Below are positions 42,711 to 54,500 of a stretch of DNA of 64,000 bases, one piece after another. The notes beneath the pieces are model-generated. The model was not told the DNA's origin and searched no databases. It saw nothing but the letters and a program-made list of their open reading frames with translations. A program made the translations under genes and the position numbers. How positions within the stretch are numbered: position 1 is the first letter of the stretch; each line of letters opens with the position of its first letter. The stretch comes from Sepiola atlantica (lineage: Eukaryota > Mollusca > Cephalopoda > Sepiida > Sepiolidae): contig OY744532.1 of assembly GCA_963556195.1 (NCBI GenBank), positions 107,656,583 to 107,720,582 on the forward strand. Direction: 5' to 3'.

Positions 42711-42889
42711 GCAATCCAACAAAAGATATAAGCGTCAACTAATATCTTATAATTAGTGAAACATCCGGATAAAAAAACTGAAGCTCAATATACTGGATAG
42801 AGCATTAATATTATAATATAAAATGAAGTAATAAAATAAGGTGTCAATCAAATTTTATTAGAATTCAAAGTTCATGCAAAGCATCCTTA

Positions 42890-42938
42890 AGTCCTTAGCT
42901 CATGAGTTTTCAAAGATAATTCTTCTCTTCAGAGGACC
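42890..42938 (-). ncRNA. Candidate hammerhead ribozyme, left arm
   Basis: The inverse of the right-arm core at 43321-43369. Stem I GGTCCT/AGGACT, CTGAAGA, stem II GAAGA..TCTTT, GAA, stem III with one A-C mismatch, cleavage after UA. Confidence 0.75.
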
Positions 42939-43035
42939 ATTACCGCAGTTATACTACTACAGGCAATAAAATTACGCTTTGAAAATATATAAAATTATAT
43001 ACACAAATATATAAAAATACATAACATCAAACATA

Positions 43036-43227
43036 TCAATCCAAAAACATACTTTTGTTGAATCCATACAGTCCATCCAGGTCATACAAGTTGAGAAGCA
43101 TAATCAGGAAGGACATTACTCCAAGATACAAATAGCAGTCCAAATATGTGAAATTGAAGGGGCCGGTAAAGTTATCCAGTCGCGAAATGTGTCCATATTC
43201 AATGTTAATGATAAATAAATAAATCAA
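43036..43227 (-). CDS. Small conserved ORF inside fold-back element (unknown), copy 2
   Basis: A 63-codon frame beginning MIYLFIINIEYGHIS and ending FNKSMFLD. It differs from 2852-3043 at two residues (A/T, C/Y). A hydrophobic segment sits mid-protein. Not recognised; whether it is translated is unknown. Confidence 0.3.
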   Translation of the reverse strand: MIYLFIINIEYGHISRLDNFTGPFNFTYLDCYLYLGVMSFLIMLLNLYDLDGLYGFNKSMFLD

Positions 43228-43320
43228 TCAAAATAATAAATCAATCAAAATAATACAAAAAGTGTAATTTAATTTTTCAAAGCGTAATTTTATTGCCTGT
43301 AGTAGTATAACTGCGGTAAT

Positions 43321-43369
43321 GGTCCTCTGAAGAGAAGAATTATCTTTGAAAACTCATGAGCTAAGGACT
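43321..43369 (+). ncRNA. Candidate hammerhead ribozyme, right arm
   Basis: CTGAAGA (43327-43333), stem II GAAGA..TCTTT, GAA, stem III CTC-AT-GAG extended past one mismatch, cleavage after UA, stem I GGTCCT/AGGACT. Confidence 0.77.
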
Positions 43370-43441
43370 TAAGGATGCTTTGCATGAACTTTGAATTCTA
43401 ATAAAATTTGATTGACACCTTATTTTATTACTTCATTTTAT

Positions 43442-43450
<9 letters not shown>

Positions 43451-43499
<49 letters not shown>
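43451..43499. repeat. (TA)n microsatellite
   Basis: Pure TA run at the right border of the element. Confidence 0.97.
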
Positions 43500-43501
<2 letters not shown>

Positions 43502-43689
43502 CTGTGTGTTGATCTGTTTGTAAATATCTTACTGTGTCGCTCCCTTCCTTGATGTCTTCAATATACTTTTATATCCCTATATATCCGCTGATCTATTTAA
43601 AGCTATCGAATCGAATCATATATATTCCAATAACTATGGTTTGTTTTATTACTTTTATTTTTATTTTTTCACATTTCCAAAAAATTATA

Positions 43690-43691
<2 letters not shown>

Positions 43692-43755
<64 letters not shown>

Positions 43756-43891
43756 AATAATTAAATATGATTACAAATCGTCTCTGAAACGATCGTATGC
43801 CAAACCATCGTTGACTTTGAGTTCTGTGAACTGTAATAAATAATGTTTTAAATCTTTTGATTTATTTATTTATCACTATTCATTCTTTCTT

Positions 43892-43968
<77 letters not shown>

Positions 43969-43970
43969 TA
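43692..43970. repeat. (TA)n, dispersed unit, (CT)n(TA)n
   Basis: TA run 43692-43748, second copy of the acgatcgtatgcc unit (43755-43880), CT run 43885-43928 and TA run to 43968. Confidence 0.9.
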
Positions 43971-45055
43971 AACTGTCCTTACCTTACTTTGCCCTGGAGT
44001 TTTAAATGTCTGTTTTCTTTTTATAGGAATTTGAAAGTTAAATTTAAATGCTTCAAAATTCCTTAGATTAAAATGGCTGACGTGTTTACGAATAAGCCGA
44101 CCCCCCCCTCTCTCTCTCGGCCAGGATTTTATTTGCAATCTCTGCCTCCAATGTTTATTGTTTTTGTTTTCTTTTCATCGAAATACAAGTTAATTATTAT
44201 CGTTTTTCATCGTTTTTTTTTAAATCGTTTTTCTCGCTTCGTTAAAAGAAGCTGTATCCTCACTTTAAATTGTAACAAATGTTCAAAGTATAGATTACAA
44301 ATCTCATTGCGTTTAAAGATTTTATTTTAAATGTATTTATGAATAAATTAATAATAGGAAGAATATTGTAGATACCGATTAAGAGGAAACTCTCATTCTG
44401 TTTTAAGTTGCTAAGTGTTCTTCTTTATTGTTATAGATTGATACTAAAGACAGCTTGTATTATTTCATTAAAACAACATTTTAATTAGGTGTTCGAAATC
44501 AAATTATTTTATATGTAAGTAAGAAATAATGAATAGTTTCTTTAAAATAAATGAATTGTTTATCTGAAAGTTGAGAAAGATGGAGCAATGTAGAATTTCA
44601 TTTATTATTAATGACTTAAGCATTTGTCACTGTTTAGATAATTATTTTAAAATGTCTCTATTTTAACAAGCTTCATAGACGGAATAAGTATTTTTGAAGG
44701 ACACTGAACCGGAATACCTTTTTTCTTGTAAAGAACATGGTGCAATGATGAAAAAATCAGAAATTGATGCAGAACTTGAAAACTTTATTACTTCGTACAC
44801 CTCCATCGAAATGACTAGACAATCAATATGTCACCTAAATAGAGGAGAGGATGGGTGGGGGTAATTATAAAACAAACAAAAAAAGAATGAAGTTGGGAAA
44901 AAAACTCTAAACAGGTCAAAATTATCTTGTTCCTTTAGGAAACCGAATATTCTTGTGCCTAGTCAATATTAATTTTGGCCCTAGTAACGATCACATACCG
45001 TTTTTTACACTAATTTTAGCATTGCTGATTTTTTTTTATATGGAAATCGCTCCAG
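43971..45055. other. AT-rich spacer, nothing recognised
   Basis: Short frames (for example 44073-44330) are T-rich and lack domains. Confidence 0.5.
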
Positions 45056-45059
45056 ACAA

Positions 45060-45650
45060 AGCATGCAGCCACTTGATGTAAGGAGCTAACAAGAACAAGA
45101 ATGGTTATCGCAAAGACAGGAGATGCCTATTGGCCTTAGTCTTGAAAAGATCAAGATTATAGGTAGGAGGAAATCAGTAAGCAGGAAGAGAGTTTCACAA
45201 ACCTGTGGTTCTTGGAAAGAAGCTGATTGAATAGGAAGCTGTATTACAATGAGGTAACAAAAAAGCGAATTGATGGAGACCACTAGACCAACGAGTCAAA
45301 CGAGCTGGAACAAAAGAAGCAGGGAATAGATCACATGATTCTGAAGAACACATGCCATAATAGTATTTATAAAAAAGACTGAAACTAGCAGCATCACGTC
45401 TGTGAGAGAGGGAGTGTAGAGAAGAAGAAAGAGTAGGACCAATCAAATTACAAATACGTTTCTGCACCTTATCAAGAACCCTCAAATGGGACAGAGATTT
45501 ACCAGCCCAAATATGACAACAGTACTTCATACATAGTCTGATTACAAGCACTGTCACATCGTCGTCATAGGCAGAATACTTTATACCTGTGCAAGCAGAG
45601 AGCGATATAATCTCACAAAAGTCCAGTCGCTTCCAATGATAGGGCATCTA
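45060..45650 (-). pseudogene. LINE RT C-terminal region, minus strand
   Basis: The frame at 45647-45195 includes LCMKYCCHIWAGKSLSHLRV and LDKVQKRICNLIGP. Then come SLSHRRDAASFSLFYKYYYG and TASYSISFFPRTTGL, the ordinary C-terminal order of a CR1/Jockey-group LINE. It is frameshifted before the NRHL tail. Confidence 0.8.
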
Positions 45651-45786
45651 TGAAAGAGGATATCCTTGACGAATCAATTTGGACAAACTGAAAGGTTTGG
45701 ACCTTACTCCATTCATCTCCACCTTTACCCTTTAGAGGTGAATCCAAGTGTGAAATTGTGGCCGTAACCGACTGAAGACAAGACAT

Positions 45787-46150
45787 TGTGCTTAAGAAGC
45801 TGCTACTGAAACGTCTAACAAAATTATACAACTGTTGCTAAAAGGAGAAACGTTTCCCTCTCTGTAATTTGATTGGCCCTACCGTTTCTTCTTCTTTACA
45901 CCCTCTCTCTCACAGATGTGATGTTGCTAGACTCAGTCTTTTCTATAAATACTATTATGGCATGTGTTCTTCAGTATTGTGTGATCTATTCCCTGCTTCT
46001 TTTGTTTCAGCTCATTTTACTCATTGGTCTAGTGGTCTCCATCAATTCGCTGTTTCGATACTTCATTATAATGTTTTCCTCTTACCTATAACCTTGGTCT
46101 TTTCATGACTAAGGCCAATAGGCATCTCCTGTCTTTGCGATAACCATTTT
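45787..46150 (+). pseudogene. LINE RT C-terminal region, plus strand, head-to-head with the previous one
   Basis: Repeats the same peptide (LIGPTVSSSLHPLSHRCDVA..FYKYYYGMCSS) in the opposite orientation, and ends in ggccaataggcatctcctgt. The lead-in at 45787-45856 (gaaacgtctaacaaaatta) matches 47005-47085 inverted. Confidence 0.78.
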
Positions 46151-46154
46151 TATC

Positions 46155-46445
46155 CTTAGCCCTCCAGCAGTGATCAGCAAATCTTGTCTCTCTCTCTCTC
46201 TGTTCTAAGCTTATCCGAGGAAGTTGTCCGTAGATTCTATCTCGTTCAGTTCTGCCTCCAGAATGCTAAGAGCAACTCTTAGCATTCTGGTGTACACATC
46301 GTCAATTTTCTTCTCCAATCTTTTTGTAAAAAAAAAATTAACATTACATAATAACATAAAATTACCTTACATAAATATTTTTTTAAGACTAAGTGACCTT
46401 TTTTTTTTGATAATCTGCAAAAAAAGTAGGCATTCAATTAACGAT
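46155..46445 (+). repeat. Dispersed repeat family D, copy 1
   Basis: ccttagccctccagcagtga to gataatctgcaaaaaaagta, about 290 bp, also at 49568-49860. A small palindrome (tgctaagagcaactcttagca) lies in the middle. Confidence 0.85.
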
Positions 46446-46489
46446 GATCCATCCTATTGAATGCTTTTGATTGATCCAAATTGGTCAGC

Positions 46490-47110
46490 ACAACTTCTGC
46501 GTCGACTTTTTCAATAATCAGTCGTACCATGTGCAGATTAATTAGGGTCAGGGTTATTGATCTGGATAGTCCTGTCCTTTACAGAACACATCTGTCCGAG
46601 GCTAATAAGAGTAGGCAGACGGTTCACTAAAATCTTGGCCCAAATAATGAAATCAGAGTTCATGATTGTTAAGGGCCTAAAGTTACCTCTCCCATCCCAA
46701 GCAAAGCAACTTGATTATACCCTTGGTAAAATACTGGGGTATACAATGCCAGCAAGGAGACGAACATGGGTGACAGCTTCGAATACAACTCTTAAGGCAA
46801 ATAATTGATCTCAGATGATTTATCGAGCCAAACCGGTTTTGACGCATCCCAAACTACTTTCCCTGTTACACTGCTTAAGATGTGAAAAGTCAGCTAAATA
46901 GGTGTTGAAATGAGTCATAGAATCGCCTTGATGCAGAGGACTGTTGTCCATAATTTTTTTATTCTGGGCAGACCAACAAGGTTTTCCAAACAGATGAGAA
47001 ACGTTTCTCCTTTTAGCAACAGTTGAATAATTTTGTTAGACGTTTCAGTAGCAGCTTCCTAAGCACAATGACTGGAATATTGTCATGACCAGTTGCCTTG
47101 ACCAGGAAAT
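46490..47110 (-). pseudogene. LINE reverse transcriptase core fragment, minus strand
   Basis: The minus strand reads NFRPLTIMNSDFIIWAKILV and NRLPTLISLGQMCSVKDRTI. This corresponds to the R-P-I-x-L-x-x-x-x-Y-K-x-x-x-K-x-L-x-x-R-L..Q region of LINE RTs. Upstream pieces (47110-46790) continue the same ORF with stops. Confidence 0.75.
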
Positions 47111-47427
47111 GTTCGTTGAGAGAAATCAGGATAAAACAAAGAACAAATAGGGGCTAAATGAGATAAAAACATAGAAGAGTAGAACAAAATGAAAAGAGAA
47201 AGAAAAGAAAAATGCAGAAATAAAAGAATTAAAACGCGAATCAAAGAAGGAATCAAAGAAATGTAAGACAAAATGAAAGAAAATAAGAAAATAAAACAAA
47301 GAAAAAAAAGAAAGAAAGGAAAGAACAGGATGGTGTAAGAATTATAAAAAGAAAGATATCTAAGACAGAATAGAAAAAAATGTAAGAAGAAAAGCAAATA
47401 ATATAAAAAACATAAGGCATAGAGTAA

Positions 47428-47480
<53 letters not shown>
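47111..47480. repeat. A-rich low-complexity DNA and (TA)n
   Basis: A/G-rich sequence to 47430, then a TA run to 47480. The F/L/I-rich frame on the other strand is not credible. Confidence 0.85.
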
Positions 47481-47485
<5 letters not shown>

Positions 47486-47781
47486 GAGCCATGCATATAA
47501 CTGTCCTGTTTTTAAATCTCCGAAACAGTTACATGGTAAACAGCTGATGATCCCCGTGTTAATATTAGATGCTTACGTTAAGGTCTCCTGTTTTTGTTTC
47601 ACTGTTAGATACTTAATCCCCCTTTTTATTTTATTTACTTACTATTATATATTTTATTTATTTATGAATTTTCCAACGAATGTTAAGTCTGCACTATTTT
47701 GGATTTAGTTAGTTTCTGTGGGAATTTAAACTGCATTTTCCTTTTTTTGTCTTTTTGTTTAAAATAACTCAAAGCTTCTTT

Positions 47782-47850
<69 letters not shown>

Positions 47851-48325
47851 GGTGTGTCAATTGATATTGAAAAAATCACTAAAGTGCTTGATCGCAGAAG
47901 AGTGAAAGCTAATACAAATAATGTATTTGAAAACTATATGTTACATATTTCAGAAACGTACGTGGTTTCATCTAGGGGGTTCCTAATAAGTTTGACAACG
48001 TCTTGCACCAAATATGTATATCACTAAGAGTAATTCCTGTCATGGAATAAAATTCCGAAAGTTGGTGACCCTGTTCGCAAAGTGTGCAGTTTGCAGCAAA
48101 GTTCTTTGAGAAATGGCTTCATCAGATGCTGAGAAGATCACCTCATTTGAACCCGGATGTTCTTTCTAGTATCAAGGAACTCTTTAGTCTTTTTTTTTTT
48201 ATTAACCTTTCATGTGCTCTTATGAGTACTCATTTTTTTTCTTCTTACTAATCAAATAAAAAAGAATTATAATTGATATTTCAATATTTTTATTTATTTC
48301 AAAAACTTTTATCAACCCCAAGCAA
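47481..48325. other. Spacer with (TA)n at 47787-47847
   Basis: A gtgcttgatcgcagaagagtgaaag segment follows the TA run. At 48112-48125 the minus strand has CTGATGA but no convincing GAAA partner. No gene. Confidence 0.45.
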
Positions 48326-48329
48326 AGCA

Positions 48330-48465
48330 CATAACCACTTAAGCGTAAGGGGCTACTGAGATAGGGGTCAGATTTATAGGGAGAGGTAACCTGAGTGAGG
48401 AGTTGGGTCGCAAGATGTTTTCAACTTCCATTTGTCCAAACGTTTTCGACTGTTTCTCTGGCCAT
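48330..48465 (-). repeat. LINE 3' tail fragment
   Basis: Inverse of the tail type seen at 16440 (cagtagccccttacg). It contains gcataaccacttaagcgtaagg. Confidence 0.5.
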
Positions 48466-48708
48466 TCTCAAATAATTCTATATTAATAATAATTTTCAAT
48501 ACCAGTAATCTGTAAATTATTAAATTTATGGTGTTTTGGGGAGTTTATCTGTTCGTACACACATAGAAACTTGGTATTGATTAACAAAAAAGGAATAGGC
48601 AGAATACACAATACTAAGGCAGTAGTTTTGGTAAAAAGGAATATACAAAGTTGACTTCAGGTTTTTACAATTGCAATACCCGAGTTCAAATCTTACGTCA
48701 GTCTAAGG

Positions 48709-49315
48709 CAGAGGCGGGCAACCTCCGGCCCACGGGTCACATCTGGACCGTGAAGGCTTAGCGTCCGGCCCGCCACCCTGCTATGCTTTATTATTGCAAT
48801 CCGGCCCGCGGACTCCCAATAAAACTCATATCATTTTGTGACATAGACGTAAAAATAGGTTTCAATTAAGATTTACAGTGGGATAAAAATGTATAAATAT
48901 CAGTGAGCGATGATGCATGTATATTTCATTTTTCTTTAACTATTAATTTCAAATCCTTGGCCTGAGATAAAAATAGAAAAAGAGAGGCAAAGAGGAAACG
49001 AGAGACGAGGAAAGGGCATAAAACAGAGAACGTATGTGAGGTGTGTCAAAACGAATGCTGGATCAACGTGCTACTTACGCCGTCATTATTTTTTATGATT
49101 CCAAAATGGCAATTCGTCGGCGCCTTTTATAACATCACATACAGAAGTCTCTTGAGAAAAAATATCAGATTTGTAGAGTGTTCAATGCAATTTTTGTACA
49201 ATTTATTCATGTAAACAAAATATAGTAATTCTGAGATTTCGTTTTTTACTCCGGCCCGCGATCTCCTTCCAAAAGTCTAATCTGGCCCTCACTCTGAAAA
49301 GGTTGGCCGCCCCTG
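48709..49315. mobile_element. hAT-type MITE with intact 8-bp target-site duplication
   Basis: The ends are imperfect inverted repeats (cagaggcgggcaacctccgg and aaaggttggccgcccctg). Each end is flanked by the identical octamer gtctaagg (48701-48708 and 49316-49323). An 8-bp duplication and CAGRGG..CCYCTG termini are the hallmarks of the hAT superfamily. 607 bp with no transposase, hence non-autonomous. Subterminal ccggcccgcg repeats are typical of such elements. Confidence 0.92.
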
Positions 49316-49567
49316 GTCTAAGGGATTTTCTTTCAAACTGGATACGTGATTCATAAATTGAAAGAAATTCATCATCATCTAGTCATCGTGTATCACAGAT
49401 CCTCCTGATTCTCTCACACTATCTCGCTCTATCCTCCATCACACCAGTTGTGTCGTCATAGTTGTATTGTGAGTCTTTGCTAGTTGCTTGACGTAAGTTC
49501 TGTGCGGTCTCACCACTGAACTACATCCCTTTTTGGCGGCTACAAAAGAACATCGCTGACGATTTGA

Positions 49568-49862
49568 TCCTTAGCCCTCCAGCAGTGATCAGCAAATCTG
49601 CTTTCTCTCTCTCTCTGTTCTGAGCTTATCCGAGGAAGTTGTCCGTAGATTCTGTCTCGTTCAGTTCTAACTCTAGATGCTAAGAGCAACTCTTAGCATT
49701 CTGGTGTACACATCGTCAATTTTCTTCTCCAATCTTTTTGTAAAAAAAAATAACATTACATAATAACATAAAATTACCTTACATAAATATTTTTTAAAAC
49801 TAAGTGACCTTTTTTTTTGATAATCTGCAAGAAAAGTAGGCATAAAGGGCATTCAGCATTAG
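49568..49862 (+). repeat. Dispersed repeat family D, copy 2
   Basis: Same as 46155-46445 with a few changes, including the central palindrome. The 3' flanks diverge after aagtaggcat. Confidence 0.85.
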
Positions 49863-50734
49863 TTCAAAGCAAATTAGTTTTGCTTAAAAAATATAATTTC
49901 TAATGTTTTCTGTCAATGAAAATAATAGGTAAATAAATTTAACATAGAAATTCATCGTAGTTACTTACTCTCTGATGAAAATACTAAGTAGCATATTTTT
50001 TCCACAAATATTTTTCTTCGTACTAACTATAAAGATGGAAATTGACATACCCAGGTACTGTAGCAACACCGCTTAAGGAGCGGGTATGAATTAATAATAA
50101 TAATAATAATATTATTATTAATAATATTTATAATAATAATAATATTAATAATAATACTATTACTACAACTACTACTAATAATAATGCTGTTATTGAAACG
50201 CTGTGATTCCAAGTCTTGATTTCTTACCTGACGTAGGTGGGTAATGCACCTGACGACAAACAAATAAATAAAAATATAACAAAGACAATAATAGTATTTA
50301 TATTTTTTATTAAATTTTTTTTCTTCAGTTTTATAAGTAAATAAATTATTTACCGAATAGGTTTTTCATGCAATAACATAATGATCGCAAGGCTTAAAGG
50401 AATGAAATCCTCCGAGGGAGAATTTCTTCTCATCAGACCCGATCGATTTGTGTAAAGATTTTTACAAAAACTTTTTTTTTTTTTTTAATTCTCGAACTTT
50501 TTTTTTTGTGTTACATTTAGACATTTTTTTTTCATCAAGATGAATCAATCACAATTTTATCTGAAACCATGTCAAAATTAATGGCACATTATTTTATTCG
50601 TGCCATTTTCCAGCATACGAGACGCAGATGACAAATTGTACTTTTATTAAAGTGTGTGAACTTTGCGAGTACGTTCTTTCGCTAATCGCCAATCGCCAAT
50701 GACAGTTGGCAGTAAATAAAACAAAACGTTTTAT
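49863..50734. other. AT-rich spacer, (AAT)n, and a stem II-less hammerhead-like hairpin
   Basis: AAT repeats at 50094-50160. At about 50404-50450 the minus strand reads CTGATGA-GAA-GAAA, followed by a nine-pair stem III (AAATTCTCC/GGAGGATTT) and C. No stem II can be formed. No gene. Confidence 0.4.
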
Positions 50735-51452
50735 TATAACATATATTATTATAACATATTATTATAACATATATTGTTATAAAATATTATTATAAAATAT
50801 TATATTATTATAACTTATTATATTTATTATTATAACATAATATTATAACATTATTATTTATTATTATAACATTATATTTATTATTCTAACATATATTGTT
50901 ATAAAATATTATATTATAACATATTATATTTATTATTATTACATATTATATTTATTATTATTTCATATTATATTTATTATTATTACATATTATATTTATT
51001 ATTATATATTATATTTATTATTATAACATAATATTATAACATTATTATTTATTATTATAACATTATATTTATTATTCTAACATATATTATTCTAACATAT
51101 ATTGTTATAAAATATTATATTATAACATATTATATTTATTATTATAACATATATTATTCTAACATATATTGTTATAAAATATTATATTATAACATATTAT
51201 ATTTATTATTATAACATATTATATTTATTATTATTACATATTATATTTATTATTATAACATATTATATTATTATAAAATATTATATTATTATAAAATATT
51301 ATATTATTATAACATATTATATTACTATAACATATTATATTATAAAATATTATATTATTATAACATATTATATTATTATAACATATATTACTATAACATA
51401 TTATATTATTATAACATATTATTATAATATTATTATATTATTATAACAATAG
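50735..51452. repeat. AT satellite of tattattataacata-type units
   Basis: About 700 bp of irregular 10-25-bp units built from ttattataacatattata. Confidence 0.93.
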
Positions 51453-53795
51453 ATAGACAAAAAAAGGAAAACAAATTAGATTTACTTTTATCTTTTAAGA
51501 TTTAACTATTAATATTTCAATTATTTTGATTTAAAATTTATTTCACAATATCGAAGGTTTTAAAAATATAATTTATTTACTACAGACAACGATATATATA
51601 GTGTAAACTCGTAAAACCTTGTACTTAAGTCAAAACATGCATCGCATATGCTGCAAAAAAAATAATGGAGACAGTAAAATTGATCCGGATTTTTGATTTT
51701 AATTCATTTCTTTATTTTTTGTGTAGAAAAATAATTTTTTTAAAAATCCATTTGATTTTTATCATGTTCAGTAATAACGAGTTTTGTACATTTGTTAAAC
51801 CTTCAATTGAAAGGAGAGAAATACGAGGTTTCCATCCCAACACACAAAGAAATGAACTAAGTGGCACACACCTGTTGGCTTTTGTAATTGTCGGTTTCAC
51901 AACCAAAATGGTTTGGGCATTTTTGATACCCTTTCACTGGGTAGATTCAAATGAAAAACAGTTTCCTCAGTGGAACGTCTCTATTCAAAGACATTTTATT
52001 TGGTGATTCTACAAAACGGGCCTCATATTGACACAAATGTTTCCAATTGTGATTTACAGAACAAACTGAAAAAAGGGGTCAATGCAGTTTAAAATGTAAA
52101 AAGACAGATGATATTAAATCATACGAATGCAAAACCAGGTTCGGTTAGGGTTAGGGTTGAAAAAAATGTTTACTTAAATTAAAAAAAAAAAAAAGACTTC
52201 CAAAAAAATAATTTTTTTAACCCATTTTTAACACAGAGTGGCTAGGAGTAATTGTTCCTAACCTTAAGTCAGGGAAAAAATGAAAAAAGGTTGTTTCATT
52301 TAATGTCGGTACTAATTGACAGTTCGGCGACGGCTCGACCATTTTCAGTCTTTTCTGTAAATCGCAATATCATATCATAGTTCACCCCAAACAAGGCAAA
52401 GTTTGTGGGGGTTAGGGTTAGTTTTGTTTGTTGTGGGTTTGTAGGGGTTAGGGTTAGTTTTGTTTCTTGTGGGGGGGGGGGGGTAATGAAATCTACATTA
52501 TTATCTCAATGTTTAAAAAAAATACATCTTCAAAGTAAAAATAAAACCAGAATAAAGAAGTTCCACTGTAAAATGAATTTCACACGCAAACATTTTAAAT
52601 AAAAATAAAAACAAATTTGAAAATGAAACAAAATGTATTAAAACAAAATCGATTATTTTTGGTTATTTTTCATTAATATAAAATTAATGGCATAAAAAAT
52701 CAATATGGGTTTATATTGATTTTTTATTGTCTTTTTTTCTTTTTTAATATTGTCATGGTTGAATTACATCAATTGCTTGTTGTCCATGTAGACCTTATCA
52801 TGAAATGCAAACGTGGAGACACAAGGATGAATATAATGATTGTTTACGCCATTTTTTTTTCTTTGTTCCAAAATTGATTTTGATATTCCAAAAATGATTT
52901 TGATATTCCAAAAATGATTCGTTTAAGTTTGACCAAAAGACAAACGAAAGAGGAAGAATGTGTTGATCCAGTATTCCAAGTATGTGGACGCCGTCAAAGA
53001 CCTGACTTTTCTCTGAAGTTGAACAGAAAATAACTGGTGTAATAGAAGAATTATCTAATTCCTTTAAGGAAATCCAAATAAATGCAAAAAACTTGAATTT
53101 TGTAATTTCTTCATTTAAAATTTTTTTTTTTTTATCTTATACAACAAAATTCTGAATGCGGAATGTTGGGATTATATTAGGCTAATCTTTCAATTGTTTA
53201 TCGTCTGCCTAGGATATCTGCATTTAAAATCCTAACTTTTAACCTAGGATTGAATTCAGATTCTTGATGTCGGTGAGAGACGCACAATTGCTGATACTGC
53301 CAAGTAGGCAGACAACTTGAGAAGACATGGGATTGAATATCAATTTAACATTTTGAAATATGAAATCAGTTATGGTAAAAATCAATCACCATGTTTTTTT
53401 GATGATATTACATTAAATGATATTTTTGATGATATTTCATTAAATGCTTTGGATATGATTGAAAGAAACAAATTTAGAAAACGATAAATACAATGGAATA
53501 TTTAAATAACTGACATCGAAAATTAAAATACAATTTTCCCTTTCATTTTTATTGCTTCCTGTCGATACACATAAACAAAGCAACATTCAAGTTCTTCTAA
53601 TGCTGGAAATAATGTCTTAAATACAAAGGTATCTCTATAAGTCCACAACTTAATGACTAAAAGAAAAACATTTTGGTGTATTTTCTCATAATAAATATTA
53701 ATTTTCAACATAATGGCCATCTTCATCAAAGTATTTTTTTAAAATTTATTTACTGGCAAATGTTAATTCCATAAATGCAACATTAAAACAACCAA
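51453..53795. other. AT-rich region, nothing firm
   Basis: A 113-codon frame at 51665-52006 lacks recognisable domains and looks like chance. Short TTAGGG patches are at 52146 and 52412-52465, the latter a tandem ggggttagggttagttttgtt pair. No gene supported. Confidence 0.45.
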
Positions 53796-53799
53796 CTAT

Positions 53800-54000
53800 T
53801 TACTCCCCACGAGTGCAGAGTTAGACACAAGGTCGGTTTCTAATGTGGAGAAAATCCAGCTAAAGGAGCACTCTGGATTGGCACAAAAATAAAAATTGCT
53901 TCAGTTTAGAAGGGTTTCTCATTCACTGACCGTCGACAGAAAAGATTAAGTGTAGTATCAGAAGAGATACTACACTTTGCTCCTAGCTGAAAGCGTTGTC
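53800..54000 (-). mobile_element. U2 snRNA-related SINE, inverted copy
   Basis: Contains ctccccacgagtgcagagtt, gcactctggattgg, then gaagagatactacactttgctcctagctga, the inverse of a U2-like head (CAGCTAGGAGCAAAGTGTAGTATC). Confidence 0.75.
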
Positions 54001-54119
54001 TGGTCACAGCATAGAGATTCATCGCAATTCCCTTCAAACTCTTACCATTTTTCTCCATGGAAGCCTCACATTTTAATAGATTTCTTCCCAGTGGCTGTTC
54101 TATGATTATGCAAAGAATG

Positions 54120-54500
54120 AATACCCCCCCCCCAAAAAAAACTTTTTAGCACGCTTACTACAAAGCTAATTATAGTGAACCCCCCCCCCCCAAAAAAAAC
54201 AAAAAACTTTTTAGCACGCTTACTACAAAGCTAATTATAGTGAACCCCCCCCAAAAAAAACAAAAAACTTTTTAGCACACTTACTACAAAGCTAATTATA
54301 GTTAACCCCCCCCCAAAAAAATAACTTTTTAGCACACTTACTACAAAGCTAATTATAGTGAACCCCCCCCCCCAAAAAAAAATAACTTTTTAGCACACTT
54401 ACTACCAAGCTAATTATAGTTAACCCCCCCCCCCAAATAACTTTTTAGCACACTTACTACAAAGCTAATTATAGTGAACCCCCCCCCCCCCCAAAAAAAA
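54120..54500. repeat. ~60-bp minisatellite with variable C and A runs, ~7 copies
   Basis: Each unit is C8-14, A5-9, then ctttttagcacRcttactac and aaagctaattatagtgaa. Length varies only in the homopolymers. Confidence 0.96.

Larger units (their letters stand above)
42708..43450 (-). mobile_element. TA-flanked fold-back element, copy 2 (complete, ribozyme in both arms)
   Basis: Terminal inverted repeats of about 180 bp: 42805-42990 and 43270-43450 are near-perfect inverse complements. The outer flank 42708-42804 equals 3270-3372 inverted, with a GCTC..GAGC box at 42783-42803. The internal region holds the same 63-codon ORF (43036-43227, minus) as copy 1. TA tracts bound it. Confidence 0.88.

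Noticed and set aside
51665..52006. 113-codon frame as a gene
   Set aside because: No domain, hydrophobic/AT-driven composition, no splice or promoter support.
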